Shown one piece after another: positions 7,948 to 17,238 of a stretch of DNA of 64,000 nucleotides. Source of the stretch: Ignavibacterium sp. (GTDB lineage Bacteria; Bacteroidota; Ignavibacteria; Ignavibacteriales; Ignavibacteriaceae). The notes under the pieces are model-generated. The model was given only the letters and a program-made list of their open reading frames with translations, made no database searches and was not told the DNA's origin. Position numbers and translations under genes: made by a program. Positions within the stretch are counted from its first letter, which is position 1; the number at the start of each line of letters is the position of its first letter. Location of the stretch: contig JAGXRK010000045.1 in NCBI GenBank assembly GCA_018335755.1, positions 434,001-498,000 on the forward strand, read 5' to 3'.

Positions 7948-10581
7948 CTATGAAAGTTTCTTTTTGGTTTCAACGAGCTTAAATGCTTCAATTATATCGC
8001 CAACTTTAATATCGTTGAAGTTAGCAATGCTTAATCCGCACTCATAACCGGAATCTACTTCACGAACATCATCTTTAAAGCGTTTTAAGCTGGAAATATC
8101 ACCTTCGTGAATAACAATTCCGTCTCTAACTAATCTAATTTTATTATTTCGTGCGATTTTACCATCCTGAACATAACAGCCGGCAACCGTTCCGAATTTA
8201 GGAACTTTAAATGTATCCCTGACTTCTACCGTGGCTGTAACTTCTTCAGAAATAACTGGTGACAATAATCCTTCCAACGCAGATTTAACTTCATTGATTG
8301 TATCATAAATAACATTGTAAAGGCGGATATCCACTTTGGATTTTTCTGCTAGCTTTCTTGCATTAATATTCGGGCGAACGTGAAAACCAATAATAATTGC
8401 GTTAGATGCAGCAGCAAGAAGCACATCACTTTCAGAAATTCCGCCAACACCTTTATGAATAACTCTTACAACAACTTCTTCGTTGGTGAGTTTCATTAGT
8501 GAATCGGACAGAGCTTCTACTGAACCATCCACGTCACCCTTAACGATAAGCGGAAGTTCTTTTACTCCTCCAATGCTAATCTGTTTAGCAATTTCATCAA
8601 GTGTTATGTGGTGTATCTGCTTTTGATCCTGTTCGCGTTTTAATTGAGAGCGTTTATTAGCAATTTCTTTAGCTTCTCTTTCAGAGGGAATTACAACGAA
8701 ATTATCACCTGCCTGAGGAGCACCTTCAAATCCAAGTACAAGAACAGGTGATGACGGAGGAGCCTCTTTAACTTTATTTCCTCTTTCGTCAAACATTGCT
8801 CTGACGCGGCCGTAATGGATACCAGCAACAAACGGATCACCGATTTTTAGTGTCCCTTTTTGGACAAGAATAGTTCCTGTAATACCCCTTCCTTTATCAA
8901 GTTCTGCTTCTACAACTGCACCACGTGCTATTCTATCCGGATTGGCTTTTAAGTCCAGGATTTCAGCTTCAAGAAGAATTTTTTCTAAAAGCTGATCAAC
9001 GTTTAATCCTTGTTTAGCAGAGAGTTCAACAATCTGGTACTTGCCTCCCCAATCTTCAACCAGAACATTTCTATCAGCAAGCTGCTGTTTAATTCTTTCC
9101 GGGTTTGATCCTGGTTTATCAATTTTGTTTATAGCAATTATTATTGGCACCCCGGCTGCCTGAGCATGATTAAGCGCTTCAACTGTTTGCGGCATCACGG
9201 CATCATCTGCAGCAACTACAAGAATAACTATATCTGTTAACTGCGCACCACGTGCACGCATTGCTGTAAATGCTTCGTGGCCGGGAGTATCAAGAAAAGT
9301 AATTTCTTTTCCATCTCCAACCTCAACCTTATATGCACCAATATGCTGTGTGATTCCACCGGATTCACCAGCAACAACATTAGTGCTTCTTATATAATCA
9401 AGCAGGGAAGTTTTACCATGGTCAACATGACCCATTATTGTAACAACAGGAGGCCGGGTTTTAAGTAATTCTTCATAATCCGGTGTATCTTCAAGAGCTT
9501 CAGCAGCATATTCTTCCTGCAACTCAACTTCAAAGCCAAATTCATCTGCAACTAAAGTTATAGTCTCAAGATCGAGTCTTTGATTAATTGATACCATTAA
9601 TCCTAATCCAATACATTTTGAAATTACATCGCCAACAGGCACACTCATAAGATTAGCCAGCTCATTTACTGCAATGTATTCACTAACTTTAAGTACATTT
9701 TTTTCCTTAGAACGTATTTCTAAGAGTCTTTCTTCTTCAGCTTCTCTTTCTTTTCGCTTTTTCTTTCTGGAACTAGCCCTGCCCGAAGCAACAGTATCAT
9801 CCATGCTAAGCATAGTTTTTTTAATAGCAGCTTTTACATCTTTTTCATCTATTTCAAATTTTTTAATTTTCTTTTTCTTCTTTACAACCGGAGTTTCCTC
9901 TACTACAGCATCACCTGCTTTTTTCTTGGTGCGTGGTTTTTTCTTTTTCTTAGCTGTTTCTGCATCGGAAGTTTTTTCCCTGGAAGTTTCTTCGGCTTTA
10001 ATTTCTTTAACAACCTTTTCTTTCTTCTTCTCACCTAAATCAATCTTTCCTACAACTTTCAGTCCTTTTCTTTTACCAACTTCTGCATCCTTAGGAGACC
10101 GGAATTTAACGGAATCAGATTTGGAATCTTCATCATCTGCCGGCACTTTTACTTCTTCAGAAACATCTTCAGTTGTCTCATTTTCCTTCAAATCAATGTC
10201 TTTATCAACTGGTTCGGTCAATCCTGATGCTACGTCTTCGGTACTTTCTTTATCAACTTCTGCTGCATCGGTGATTATTATTTCACTAACTTCTATTTGA
10301 TCTTCAACCGGTTCTTCAACTTTTATTTCTGTCGGCTCTTCAATTTTTTCGGCACGTTTTTTCTGAAACTCGGCAATTTTTTTATAATGCTGTTCAGCTT
10401 TTTCAATATCCTTTTTAAAATGCAATTGTATATCGGTCAGCATTTCATCTGTAAGCAAAGACATATGAGATTTGATCTCATATCCTTTCTCTTTCAGAAA
10501 TTCGATAAGGTTATCAACTGAAAGATTATGTTCAGATGCGAACTTATATATTCGCTGTTTTTTTGCTTTTGTTTCGGACAT
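7948..10581 (-). CDS. infB: Translation initiation factor IF-2
   Basis: 877 residues. IF-2 is the GTPase that brings initiator tRNA to the 30S subunit and promotes subunit joining. The N-terminal 300 residues are a charged, low-complexity Glu/Lys-rich region with an IF2_N helical motif at the very start ([18 protein letters not shown]). The G domain begins near residue 384 with GHVDHGKTS, followed by DTPGHEAF and NKIDKPG. Domains II to IV complete the C-terminal half. The low-complexity N-terminus produces a long open frame on the opposite strand at 9674-10300, which is not a gene. It lies 20 nt after nusA. Confidence 0.98.
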   Translation of the reverse strand: MSETKAKKQRIYKFASEHNLSVDNLIEFLKEKGYEIKSHMSLLTDEMLTDIQLHFKKDIEKAEQHYKKIAEFQKKRAEKIEEPTEIKVEEPVEDQIEVSEIIITDAAEVDKESTEDVASGLTEPVDKDIDLKENETTEDVSEEVKVPADDEDSKSDSVKFRSPKDAEVGKRKGLKVVGKIDLGEKKKEKVVKEIKAEETSREKTSDAETAKKKKKPRTKKKAGDAVVEETPVVKKKKKIKKFEIDEKDVKAAIKKTMLSMDDTVASGRASSRKKKRKEREAEEERLLEIRSKEKNVLKVSEYIAVNELANLMSVPVGDVISKCIGLGLMVSINQRLDLETITLVADEFGFEVELQEEYAAEALEDTPDYEELLKTRPPVVTIMGHVDHGKTSLLDYIRSTNVVAGESGGITQHIGAYKVEVGDGKEITFLDTPGHEAFTAMRARGAQLTDIVILVVAADDAVMPQTVEALNHAQAAGVPIIIAINKIDKPGSNPERIKQQLADRNVLVEDWGGKYQIVELSAKQGLNVDQLLEKILLEAEILDLKANPDRIARGAVVEAELDKGRGITGTILVQKGTLKIGDPFVAGIHYGRVRAMFDERGNKVKEAPPSSPVLVLGFEGAPQAGDNFVVIPSEREAKEIANKRSQLKREQDQKQIHHITLDEIAKQISIGGVKELPLIVKGDVDGSVEALSDSLMKLTNEEVVVRVIHKGVGGISESDVLLAAASNAIIIGFHVRPNINARKLAEKSKVDIRLYNVIYDTINEVKSALEGLLSPVISEEVTATVEVRDTFKVPKFGTVAGCYVQDGKIARNNKIRLVRDGIVIHEGDISSLKRFKDDVREVDSGYECGLSIANFNDIKVGDIIEAFKLVETKKKLS

Positions 10582-10601
10582 TCTAATGTGTTCTTTCTGT
10601 A

Positions 10602-11849
10602 TTACTCTTCTTCTTCAAACTGAGATTTAATTATTTCTATAATCTCATTGATTTTATCCTCATCAAGCTCTTCAATTTCCAGTAACTTTTCGACACCGGC
10701 AGTAAGAACTTCAAGTGCAGTATCATAACGATGATTTATAAGAATTTCATAAACCTCTGCACCTAGTTCCTCCTTAAGGTCAATAAGTTCTATATCTTCG
10801 TCATATTCTTCAAAGGCTTTTTCTTCTCTAATTATTTCTATTTCATATCCTGTTAATTTCATTGCCAAACGGATATTAACACCATTTCTTCCGACAATAA
10901 GAGAAACCTGGTCGCTATCGGCATTAACAACTGCTTTTTTATCATCCTCATCAAGCTCAATTCTCTTAAGCTTTGCGGGGGCAAGTGATCTTTGAATATA
11001 TGTTATCGGATCTTCAGAATAGTTAATAACATCTATATTTTCATTATTTAATTCTCTTACAATTGCATGAATTCTAACGCCTTTCATACCAACACAGGCA
11101 CCTACTGCATCAATTCGAGCATCTTGTGATTCAACAGCAATTTTAGCTCTTTCACCGGGTTCACGGGCAATTGCTTTAATATCAATTATTCCGTCATAGA
11201 TCTCAGGAATTTCTATTTCAAACAATCTTCTTAAAAACATATTGTCTGAGCGTGAAACAACTATAACCGGTCCGCTTGGTCCTTTTCTAACTTCTTTCAC
11301 AATTGCTCTGATAGTACCGCCTTTTTTATACCGCTCGAATGGTATTTGTTCTGACCTCGGGAGAACAAGTTCATTTTTATTATGGTTTATAAGAATATCA
11401 TTTTTTCTAATCTGGTAAATATCACCCACAACAATTTCACCAAGTAACTCCTGATATTCATTGTGGATTATTTCTTTTTCCAGTTCTCTTATTTTCTGGT
11501 TTAAACTTTGTTTAGCTAGTACAATAAGTCTTCTGCCAAGAGATGCTAATTCAATTTTTTCAACAAAATCATCACCAACTTCAAGATCTTCATCATTACC
11601 CCGTTTATTAACTTCTTCAATGCTGATTTGAGCATTAGGATCTTCAACTTCTTCAACAATTTCTCTTTCAAGAAATAATTCTATATCACCGCGATCTGTA
11701 TTAACAACCACATCATATTTTGCTTCTTCACCATATTTTTTCCTGATCAGCAGCCCGAAAATTTCTTCGAGAATTCCGCCCAAAACATCTTTGTCGATGC
11801 CTTTTTCCTTTACCATTGAGGCAAAGGATTCAACTATATCATAGTTCAT
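10602..11849 (-). CDS. nusA: Transcription termination/antitermination factor NusA
   Basis: 415 residues. NusA binds RNA polymerase and modulates pausing, termination and rRNA antitermination. An N-terminal polymerase-binding domain covers about residues 1-125, an S1 domain about 135-200, and two KH domains follow with GACVGMKGVRIHAIV and IVGRNGVNIRLAMKL. The C-terminus (about 350-415) is strongly acidic and helical. The gene lies 15 nt after rimP and 20 nt before infB, the textbook order. In E. coli the operon is controlled by NusA itself; the hairpin in front of rimP could serve similar control here. Confidence 0.97.
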   Translation of the reverse strand: MNYDIVESFASMVKEKGIDKDVLGGILEEIFGLLIRKKYGEEAKYDVVVNTDRGDIELFLEREIVEEVEDPNAQISIEEVNKRGNDEDLEVGDDFVEKIELASLGRRLIVLAKQSLNQKIRELEKEIIHNEYQELLGEIVVGDIYQIRKNDILINHNKNELVLPRSEQIPFERYKKGGTIRAIVKEVRKGPSGPVIVVSRSDNMFLRRLFEIEIPEIYDGIIDIKAIAREPGERAKIAVESQDARIDAVGACVGMKGVRIHAIVRELNNENIDVINYSEDPITYIQRSLAPAKLKRIELDEDDKKAVVNADSDQVSLIVGRNGVNIRLAMKLTGYEIEIIREEKAFEEYDEDIELIDLKEELGAEVYEILINHRYDTALEVLTAGVEKLLEIEELDEDKINEIIEIIKSQFEEEE

Positions 11850-11864
11850 TTAATTTTTCCTCCG

Positions 11865-12320
11865 CTAAGAAAAGCTTATTAGTACTTTTGCACTTATTAT
11901 ATCTTTAAAATTTATTCTAATCAAATTTTTTTCTGTGGTAAAAATCAGGTTATCAGCTTCAACAGAATCAAGCTTGGCTTTTATTTTTAATTCCTCTTTA
12001 CCTGAGTTATACTGTAAATCAAATTTTCGATTTATATGTTTAGGAAACTGCCTTAAGAACTTTAATGGTCTTTCAACTCCCGGTGTAGAAACATCCAGTC
12101 TGTATGAACCTTCAATTATATTATTTTCTTCTATCTGGTCGTTAATAACTCTGCTTAACTCAGCAAGATTTTCAGCGGAAACATTTTTTTCTCCGTCAAC
12201 ATAAATCTCTACAATTCTATTTCGATCATTACCTCTCAGATGAATATCAATAAGAAATAACCCGAACTCAGGAGCTGATTTTTCGGCAATTTCAAATATT
12301 TTTTTTGCTAGTTCATTCAT
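11865..12320 (-). CDS. rimP: Ribosome maturation factor RimP
   Basis: 151 residues from the ATG at 12320. RimP assists 30S assembly. The sequence has IEGSYRLDVSTPGVERPL in the middle, the strongest family signature, and a C-terminal SH3-like region. An in-frame start 14 codons further up (12362) is rejected because those codons are simply the leader hairpin read through. The preferred start gives MNELAKKIFEIAEKS, the normal beginning of the family. First gene of the rimP-nusA-infB-rbfA-truB block, preceded by a Bacteroidota-type promoter at 12360-12389. Confidence 0.93.
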   Translation of the reverse strand: MNELAKKIFEIAEKSAPEFGLFLIDIHLRGNDRNRIVEIYVDGEKNVSAENLAELSRVINDQIEENNIIEGSYRLDVSTPGVERPLKFLRQFPKHINRKFDLQYNSGKEELKIKAKLDSVEADNLIFTTEKNLIRINFKDIISAKVLISFS

Positions 12321-12327
12321 ACATAAC

Positions 12328-12348
12328 AAAAAACGCCCATAAAGGGCG
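12328..12348 (-). terminator. GC hairpin with U-tract in the rimP leader (terminator or attenuator)
   Basis: On the transcribed strand CGCCC pairs with GGGCG across a 5-nt loop and is followed directly by six T residues: the form of an intrinsic terminator. It lies only about 8 nt before the rimP start codon and a few bases after the predicted start site of the rimP promoter. It either stops read-through from the CpcT-like gene upstream or conditions entry into rimP-nusA-infB. Confidence 0.6.
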
Positions 12349-12359
12349 AATCGAGTGTT

Positions 12360-12389
12360 CAAAAATAGGATTAATTATGTTAATAACAA
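12360..12389 (-). promoter_or_regulatory. Promoter of the rimP-nusA-infB block
   Basis: On the minus strand TTG is followed by exactly 19 nt and then TATTTTTG, an exact match to the Bacteroidota TTG/TAnnTTTG promoter. Transcription would start near 12353, giving a leader of roughly 33 nt that begins with the GC hairpin at 12334-12348. Confidence 0.55.
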
Positions 12390-12470
12390 AAGAATTCTTT
12401 AGGCTGGATATTCAGCTTAGAAATACTGCTTATAGGAATATGTTTACTTAAAAAAGAAATTCCACCTCTT

Positions 12471-13097
12471 CTAATGAGTTATTACTTTATTAAAAATATA
12501 TCCGCCTTTTACTGCACCCCAAACTTGTTCATGATTACTATTAAATCCCTGATCCCAGCTCATCATTGAGTTTTTAGTTATTACTACCTTGGTTGTGGCA
12601 TAAACGGCTCCCCGCAGGGTACTTAAACAATTATCATCTGTTGTGCTGCCTATAAATGTATTCTCATCTTTTCTTTTAATAATAACTTCACAACCCTCTC
12701 TTATATCAAGCTGTGAAGGAGTAAGAGAATTAAATTTTGAAATATCTTTATATCCCCCGACATAATTTTCTTCATTAGGAATAGAGAAAATTATACTTTT
12801 AAAATCTCCATCAAATTCAATTATTTGATATATTCTCTGTCGGTAGGGTTTATCTTTAGTTTCAGCAACTGCTTGTTCAACATAAATCCAGAATCCATCG
12901 GAGTGGTTTTCCCAAATTCTGTGCATTTCCAGAGAGATGTGATAATATGTTGAGTCTTGTAATGATTGTTCTTCACTGTTAAATGATCCGCACATCCAAT
13001 CAGCAAGTATTTCCAAATCTTTTTTATTCTGTGCAAGACTAATGGTGGATAAAAACCATATTGCTGCTGCGAATATTATTTCTTTTTTCATAATCAT
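12471..13097 (-). CDS. Secreted CpcT/CpeT-family protein
   Basis: 208 residues with an N-terminal signal peptide (about residues 1-22, ending SLAQ). The mature part opens with DLEILADWMCGSFNSEEQ and continues with DGFWIYVEQA and KPYRQRIYQI, which match the CpcT/CpeT chromophore lyase family. In cyanobacteria these enzymes attach bilins to phycobiliprotein cysteines. Nothing here suggests phycobilisomes, and homologues are widespread in Bacteroidota, so the true role is probably different and unknown. The gene has its own promoter (13122-13151) and is followed 150 nt later by rimP. A second ATG two codons in (13091) is an alternative start. Confidence 0.75.
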   Translation of the reverse strand: MIMKKEIIFAAAIWFLSTISLAQNKKDLEILADWMCGSFNSEEQSLQDSTYYHISLEMHRIWENHSDGFWIYVEQAVAETKDKPYRQRIYQIIEFDGDFKSIIFSIPNEENYVGGYKDISKFNSLTPSQLDIREGCEVIIKRKDENTFIGSTTDDNCLSTLRGAVYATTKVVITKNSMMSWDQGFNSNHEQVWGAVKGGYIFNKVITH

Positions 13098-13121
13098 AGT
13101 TTAAAGTATAGAAACTGGACT

Positions 13122-13151
13122 CAAAATTATTTTTCAGTTGAAATATTACAA
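13122..13151 (-). promoter_or_regulatory. Promoter of the CpcT/CpeT-like gene
   Basis: Minus-strand TTG, 19 nt, TAATTTTG. Exact fit to the TTG-N19-TAnnTTTG pattern, ending about 25 nt before the start codon, so the leader is short. Confidence 0.5.
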
Positions 13152-13170
13152 ATCGATACAGTGATAGATA

Positions 13171-13644
13171 TTATAATTTAGATTGAAAAGAAAATTTTAT
13201 TACTTTCGGTTTAACTAACTTTTCAAAATCTATGTATTTCATCTGAAGCAACTCAGAATGAGTACAGGAATTAAATGCAATTTCTGACTCATCAGCAATG
13301 CTTTGAGCAACATAAACATCCATTCCGTAAAGATTACCAAACGGCGGCATTGCTCCGACTTCACAATCCGGAAAAAGATTAAGAAATTCTTTTTCGTGTG
13401 CTAGCCTTACAGAATCACAGCCGATAGCTTTTTTAAGCTGATCAAAATCAATTTTATAGGAAGCCGGCAGTACAGCCATAGAGAGCTTGCCCTTAACATT
13501 TATCATTACCGTTTTTGCAAATATTTTTCCCGGAATGTGTGATGCTGCGGCAATTTCCTGAGCTGTATAAGCCAGTGAATGCCGCATAGTAGTATACTTA
13601 ATACTGTGCTGATCCAAATAATCCATTAATCTTTGAGATGGCAT
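13171..13644 (-). CDS. YbaK/EbsC-family aminoacyl-tRNA deacylase-like protein
   Basis: 157 residues, one YbaK/ProX domain. Family members hydrolyse mischarged aminoacyl-tRNAs in trans (for example Cys- or Ala-tRNAPro). Supporting motifs are AKTVMINVKGKL near residues 43-54 with the conserved lysine, and CEVGAMPPFGNLYGM near 94-108, the glycine-rich substrate loop. Bacteroidota homologues of this subgroup are often annotated only as YbaK/prolyl-tRNA synthetase associated domain proteins, so the tRNA specificity is unknown. A clear AGGAG lies 8 nt before the ATG. It follows the GYD-domain gene by 20 nt, probably in one operon. Confidence 0.85.
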   Translation of the reverse strand: MPSQRLMDYLDQHSIKYTTMRHSLAYTAQEIAAASHIPGKIFAKTVMINVKGKLSMAVLPASYKIDFDQLKKAIGCDSVRLAHEKEFLNLFPDCEVGAMPPFGNLYGMDVYVAQSIADESEIAFNSCTHSELLQMKYIDFEKLVKPKVIKFSFQSKL

Positions 13645-13664
13645 AACAATCTCCTTTCAATTTA

Positions 13665-13982
13665 TTAAACTATTATTCCTTGTCTGGAAATATCTTCCGT
13701 TAGTTCAAGAAATTTTTTATAAGGAATTGCAAGTAAACTCTGTGTCTGAAAAGCTCCGTTTGAAAGACTAATTATAGAAACCTTAGCAGCGGTTTCTTCA
13801 TCGGGAGCTTCATAAATATCAATAAAATCATACTCCCCTAGTAGTGCATAGTGAGAGATGAATTTAACTTCAGGACATTTTTCTTTAACCTGATCGAGCC
13901 AGGCTCTGCCAAGTTTTGCCCTATCTTTTATCTGCCTGGAAGTTTCTGAGGACAGCTTTGTAAGAAGAATGAATGTTTTCAT
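13665..13982 (-). CDS. GYD domain-containing protein
   Basis: 105 residues from the ATG at 13982, chosen because AAAGGAG stands 7 nt upstream and the product then begins MKTFILLTKLS, the usual start of the family. A longer frame from 14018 adds 12 residues without support. The centre reads ALLGEYDFIDIYEAPDEETA, where GEYD matches the GYD motif of this ferredoxin-like family. Function is unknown; members are small cytoplasmic proteins. The neighbour downstream is the YbaK-like gene. Confidence 0.8.
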   Translation of the reverse strand: MKTFILLTKLSSETSRQIKDRAKLGRAWLDQVKEKCPEVKFISHYALLGEYDFIDIYEAPDEETAAKVSIISLSNGAFQTQSLLAIPYKKFLELTEDISRQGIIV

Positions 13983-14241
13983 AAATGTCTCCTTTCTGTA
14001 TGGATATTTTTTTCCCACACTATGAAAAAAGAAAATTTGGGAAAGAACAATTAGAATGTAAGAAATGAAAAATTAAAACTCAACGATGATGAATATTTAG
14101 CAAATGATGATATGTGTTTGCTATTTGTCGTTTAACATACATATGATAGAGGGGACTAAACACAGGATTCTGCTATATCGCAGTTTAAAGCAGATTTATA
14201 TAAGCTAATTCCAGGAACAATAAGAAATTATAATTACCCGC

Positions 14242-14856
14242 TTATACAAAATATTTAATTACAAAAAATCCACCTAATAGCAGTATTGTGAAGGCAATTG
14301 CCAGCCAATTGAAGTATTTATCAATAAAACTCTTGATTTGGGGTCCAAATTTCCATATAAGAAAAGCAACAAGGAAAAATCTGGCACCTCTGCTAATAAT
14401 AGAGGCTATAATAAACATTGCAATACTTATATTAAAGGCACCCGAAGAAATTGTTACTACTTTGTAAGGCAGCGGAGTAAAGCCAACAGTAAAAATTATC
14501 CAAAAATCATAAGCTTTAAACATTTCTTCTATTTTATAAAAAGTATCATATGTAAAACTTGGAATATTTGCAAAGAAAAACTCTGCAATTCCTGTGAACT
14601 CTCCAGCCGGAGTCCACCATAAAAAGTGGCCTATGGCATATCCTAACAGAGCCCCTGCTACAGAAGCTATAGTGCAAATAGAGGCAAAACGGAAAGCTTT
14701 TGTTGTAGAGCCCAAAACTAAAGCTATTAATAATGCGTCGGGTGGAATTGGAAAAAATGAAGATTCTGCAAAAGCAAGTATAAAGAGAGCCGGCGCACCA
14801 TAAGGTGTATCAGCCCAATGAAGGACCCAGTCGTAAAGTTTTCTTAAAATTTTCAT
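14242..14856 (-). CDS. YqaA/DedA-type membrane protein (VTT domain)
   Basis: 204 residues with about five hydrophobic segments. It fits the YqaA branch of the DedA/VTT superfamily: the N-terminal half has LFILAFAESSFFPIPPDALLIAL (broken by the conserved E and PxPPD pattern near residues 29-41). GALLGYAIGHFLWW follows near 67-80, and GFTPLPYKVVTISSGAF in the third quarter. DedA relatives act in membrane lipid flipping or membrane potential homeostasis; the substrate of this one is not known. A partial promoter (TATGTTTG at 14880-14887) stands upstream. The 222-bp spacer downstream holds nothing I recognise. Confidence 0.85.
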   Translation of the reverse strand: MKILRKLYDWVLHWADTPYGAPALFILAFAESSFFPIPPDALLIALVLGSTTKAFRFASICTIASVAGALLGYAIGHFLWWTPAGEFTGIAEFFFANIPSFTYDTFYKIEEMFKAYDFWIIFTVGFTPLPYKVVTISSGAFNISIAMFIIASIISRGARFFLVAFLIWKFGPQIKSFIDKYFNWLAIAFTILLLGGFFVIKYFV

Positions 14857-15028
14857 CCGCTTTTTACATTAATAAGGTGCAAACATAAGTAAAATTGGGT
14901 TTTTGGAAAAATCTAAAATGTTTAATTACGGTATACAAATTGTAAATATTAAGTAGTGATTTAGAGCATATTGTTAAATGAATGCTATAACCCACTTAAA
15001 TAAAATAAGTTATAGATTGAGTTGCCTA

Positions 15029-15057
15029 TTGACAATCAGTTATTTTTGTGCAATATT
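15029..15057 (+). promoter_or_regulatory. Candidate promoter of the outer-membrane protein gene at 15113
   Basis: Two readings overlap here. TTGACA at 15029 with AATATT 17 nt later would be a sigma-70-like promoter. TATTTTTG at 15041-15048 matches the Bacteroidota -7 element, but the nearest TTGs are at spacings 16 and 21. A small hairpin (CGAA/TTCG, 15065-15076) follows in the leader. Confidence 0.35.
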
Positions 15058-15112
15058 AACTTGTCGAATTTTTTCGTCTAAATAAATTTACCAATAACAA
15101 TTGGAGCTCATT

Positions 15113-16342
15113 ATGAAAAAAGCTACTATGTTCTTTGCTGCAGTATTTCTTCTATCCTTTTCTGTTCTTTTATTTGCTCAAGATGATGGAGTAAAAGACA
15201 GCAGATATGGTGGATTTGCAAGATTACACAGCATGGGAGACAACCCCTATATCGTTGATCCGGATAATATTAAAACAAATCCGGCATATATATCATCTTA
15301 TGCAAATTTCTTGTGGGGTGACATTGGTGCTTCAACCCTTAGTCCCGATAATGGCACTGGCCAGTTTGTCGGTTTTAATTTCGGGTTAAATAGAGATGTT
15401 ACCTTAGGAATATTGCTTACCCGCGATGATTTTGGTTCAACATCTATTGGCAGTATAGACCCGATGGGATTAGTTAATAGTCTTAATGGCCTTGGTGCTA
15501 ATATCGTTCCTTTAAATAACAACCTTCAGTTAAATTTTTCTTATGAATTGGGGGATTTAGCTCTTGGATTAGGCGTTGCTTATGCTTCTACCACAAATGA
15601 TTTTCAGCCAGCAACAGGTAGCGGAGATAAAAACACTGCTTCACAAATTGGAGCTAATTTAGGTCTGTTAGGATATATCTCTCCTACCTTTAAATTTGAT
15701 TTTGGATTTTCAATAGCATTGCCATCAGGAACTTTTGAGCCCGGTACAGGAGATAAACTGGAAGGTTCTAATACTCTTATGTTAGCAAATGCTCGAGGTT
15801 TCATTACCCTTAGCAAGCATTTTACTTTAGTTCCAAATCTTGCATTCTACAATGCATCAGGTACTGTTAAATCAGCAGGACAATCAGTTGATTATCCATC
15901 TATGATGGGTATTCTTGCTGGTGTAGGTCTTAGTTACAGAAATGGAAATCTTCTTATTTCTGGTGGACCGGCTTTTACTTATGAATCAACCACATTTCCT
16001 GCAGTTGAAAACGTTAACCCGGAACTAAAAGATTCAAGAATGTACTTTCCATCATGGAATCTTGGAGCAGAATGGTATTTTACAGAATGGTTAGTTGGTA
16101 GAGCTGGTTACGTAGCAAGTACATTCTCTGAGACTTCGCAATCAACAGCAACACCTACAACCTTTGATGAAAATACACGAACCCGGTTTAGCGAAGGTGA
16201 TGTTAGACTTGGTGTTGGCTTCAGGTTTGGTGGGTTTACTCTTGATGCTACTGTTAATGATGATGTACTGAGAGAAGGTTTTAACTTAGTTGGCGGTGGT
16301 ACAAAATCATTTGCATATCTTTCCGCTAGTTTTGCTTTTTAA
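15113..16342 (+). CDS. Outer-membrane beta-barrel protein, unknown substrate
   Basis: 409 residues from the ATG at 15113, which has GGAG about 8 nt upstream. An in-frame start at 15101 adds only four residues ahead of a normal signal peptide. The signal peptide ends near SVLLFAQ. The mature protein alternates short amphipathic strands with Gly/Asn turns (for example LGANLGLLGYISPTFKFDFG and VRLGVGFRFGGFTLDATVND) and ends in a strand with terminal Phe (YLSASFAF), the signal for barrel assembly. I recognise no specific transport family. A perfect 12-bp terminator follows. Strong-looking promoter, leader hairpin and terminator suggest a highly expressed monocistronic gene. Confidence 0.75.
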   Translation: MKKATMFFAAVFLLSFSVLLFAQDDGVKDSRYGGFARLHSMGDNPYIVDPDNIKTNPAYISSYANFLWGDIGASTLSPDNGTGQFVGFNFGLNRDVTLGILLTRDDFGSTSIGSIDPMGLVNSLNGLGANIVPLNNNLQLNFSYELGDLALGLGVAYASTTNDFQPATGSGDKNTASQIGANLGLLGYISPTFKFDFGFSIALPSGTFEPGTGDKLEGSNTLMLANARGFITLSKHFTLVPNLAFYNASGTVKSAGQSVDYPSMMGILAGVGLSYRNGNLLISGGPAFTYESTTFPAVENVNPELKDSRMYFPSWNLGAEWYFTEWLVGRAGYVASTFSETSQSTATPTTFDENTRTRFSEGDVRLGVGFRFGGFTLDATVNDDVLREGFNLVGGGTKSFAYLSASFAF

Positions 16343-16357
16343 ACTAGAATTAATTTA

Positions 16358-16398
16358 TAGCTGGTTGTTTGAAAGAGAACAACCAGCTAAATATTTTT
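16358..16398 (+). terminator. Terminator after the 15113 outer-membrane protein gene
   Basis: TAGCTGGTTGTT pairs perfectly with AACAACCAGCTA (12 bp, 8-nt loop), followed by AATATTTTTT. It lies 15 nt after the stop codon. Confidence 0.85.
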
Positions 16399-16484
16399 TA
16401 AATAACTTATAAACTCTTTTTATTTTTAATCGCTAAAGGTTCTATTAACTTTGTACCAGCAAACAAATTAAATCGTAAAGAAAC

Positions 16485-16515
16485 TTGACAAAGTTAAATT
16501 TTAATTTAATCTTTG
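16485..16515 (+). promoter_or_regulatory. Candidate promoter of the outer-membrane protein gene at 16568
   Basis: TTGACA is followed, 19 nt after its TTG, by TAATCTTTG, one base longer than TAnnTTTG. The leader starts with a small perfect hairpin (CCGAA-ATAA-TTCGG, 16521-16534). An AGGAG stands before the ATG. Confidence 0.35.
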
Positions 16516-16567
16516 ATTATCCGAAATAATTCGGTACTAACTAATATCAAAATAATAGGAGACACTA

Positions 16568-17110
16568 ATGAAAAAAACACTTTCTTTTTTGTTCGTTTTT
16601 TTGCTTTTTTCAAGCATTACCTTTTCTCAGATGCCGGGCATAAGCGTCGGTGGTAATCTGGCCTTACCTATTGGTGATTGGTCAGATGCTGCAGATATAG
16701 GCTTCGGCGGAACCGCATCGTATGAGCATAAATTCAGCCCAAATCTTCTTGGCACTGTAACTGCCGGATACCTTATGTGGGGTGGAAAACAAGATTTTGT
16801 TGGTGGTTCTTTTGATTATTCAGCAATTCCAATTCTGGCTGGTGTTAAATATTTCTTTACACCCGGCTCTGGTTTTTATGCTGCTGGTCAGGCAGGATTT
16901 CACTTATTTACTGTTGATGTAGAAATTGACATTTTTGGTTTTCAAACATCAAGCAGTGCATCAGAAACAGAATTTTCTTTTGCAGCTGGTGCCGGTTATG
17001 AAATACCTGTAGGACCAAAAGGTGCTGTAGATATTAATGCAATGTTTAATGTAATTTCTGATTTAAACTATCTTGGTGTTCGAGTTGCATATAAATTTGC
17101 TTTAAACTAA
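16568..17110 (+). CDS. Small outer-membrane beta-barrel protein
   Basis: 180 residues with a signal peptide ending near ITFSQ. The mature part reads as an eight-stranded OmpA/OmpX-like barrel: repeated strand pairs such as ISVGGNLALPIGDWSDA, FGGTASYEHKFSPN and FSFAAGAGYEIPVGP, ending LGVRVAYKFALN. This matches the general outer membrane beta-barrel domain family; no ligand or partner can be deduced. AGGAG lies 7-8 nt before the start. Flanked by terminators on both sides, so probably monocistronic. Confidence 0.8.
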   Translation: MKKTLSFLFVFLLFSSITFSQMPGISVGGNLALPIGDWSDAADIGFGGTASYEHKFSPNLLGTVTAGYLMWGGKQDFVGGSFDYSAIPILAGVKYFFTPGSGFYAAGQAGFHLFTVDVEIDIFGFQTSSSASETEFSFAAGAGYEIPVGPKGAVDINAMFNVISDLNYLGVRVAYKFALN

Positions 17111-17135
17111 GACTTTCAAAAAATATAATATGAGT

Positions 17136-17167
17136 AAATCCCGCTTTATACAAAGCGGGATTTTTAT
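17136..17167 (+). terminator. Terminator after the 16568 outer-membrane protein gene
   Basis: AAATCCCGCTTT pairs perfectly with AAAGCGGGATTT (12 bp, 4-nt loop ATAC) and runs into a T-rich tract. One of the clearest intrinsic terminators in the window. Confidence 0.9.
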
Positions 17168-17238
17168 TTTGCTATTATTCATTCTTTTTCCGACATCCTT
17201 TCTTTATTTTTCACATCAAAAAATTTTCAGAGGATAAT

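Noticed and set aside
9674-10300. 208-codon open frame antisense to infB
   Set aside because: It arises from the Lys/Glu-rich low-complexity N-terminus of IF-2 and gives a Ser/Phe-rich product without family.
12321-12362. 14-codon N-terminal extension of rimP
   Set aside because: The extra codons are the leader hairpin and U-tract; RimP proteins begin at the later ATG.
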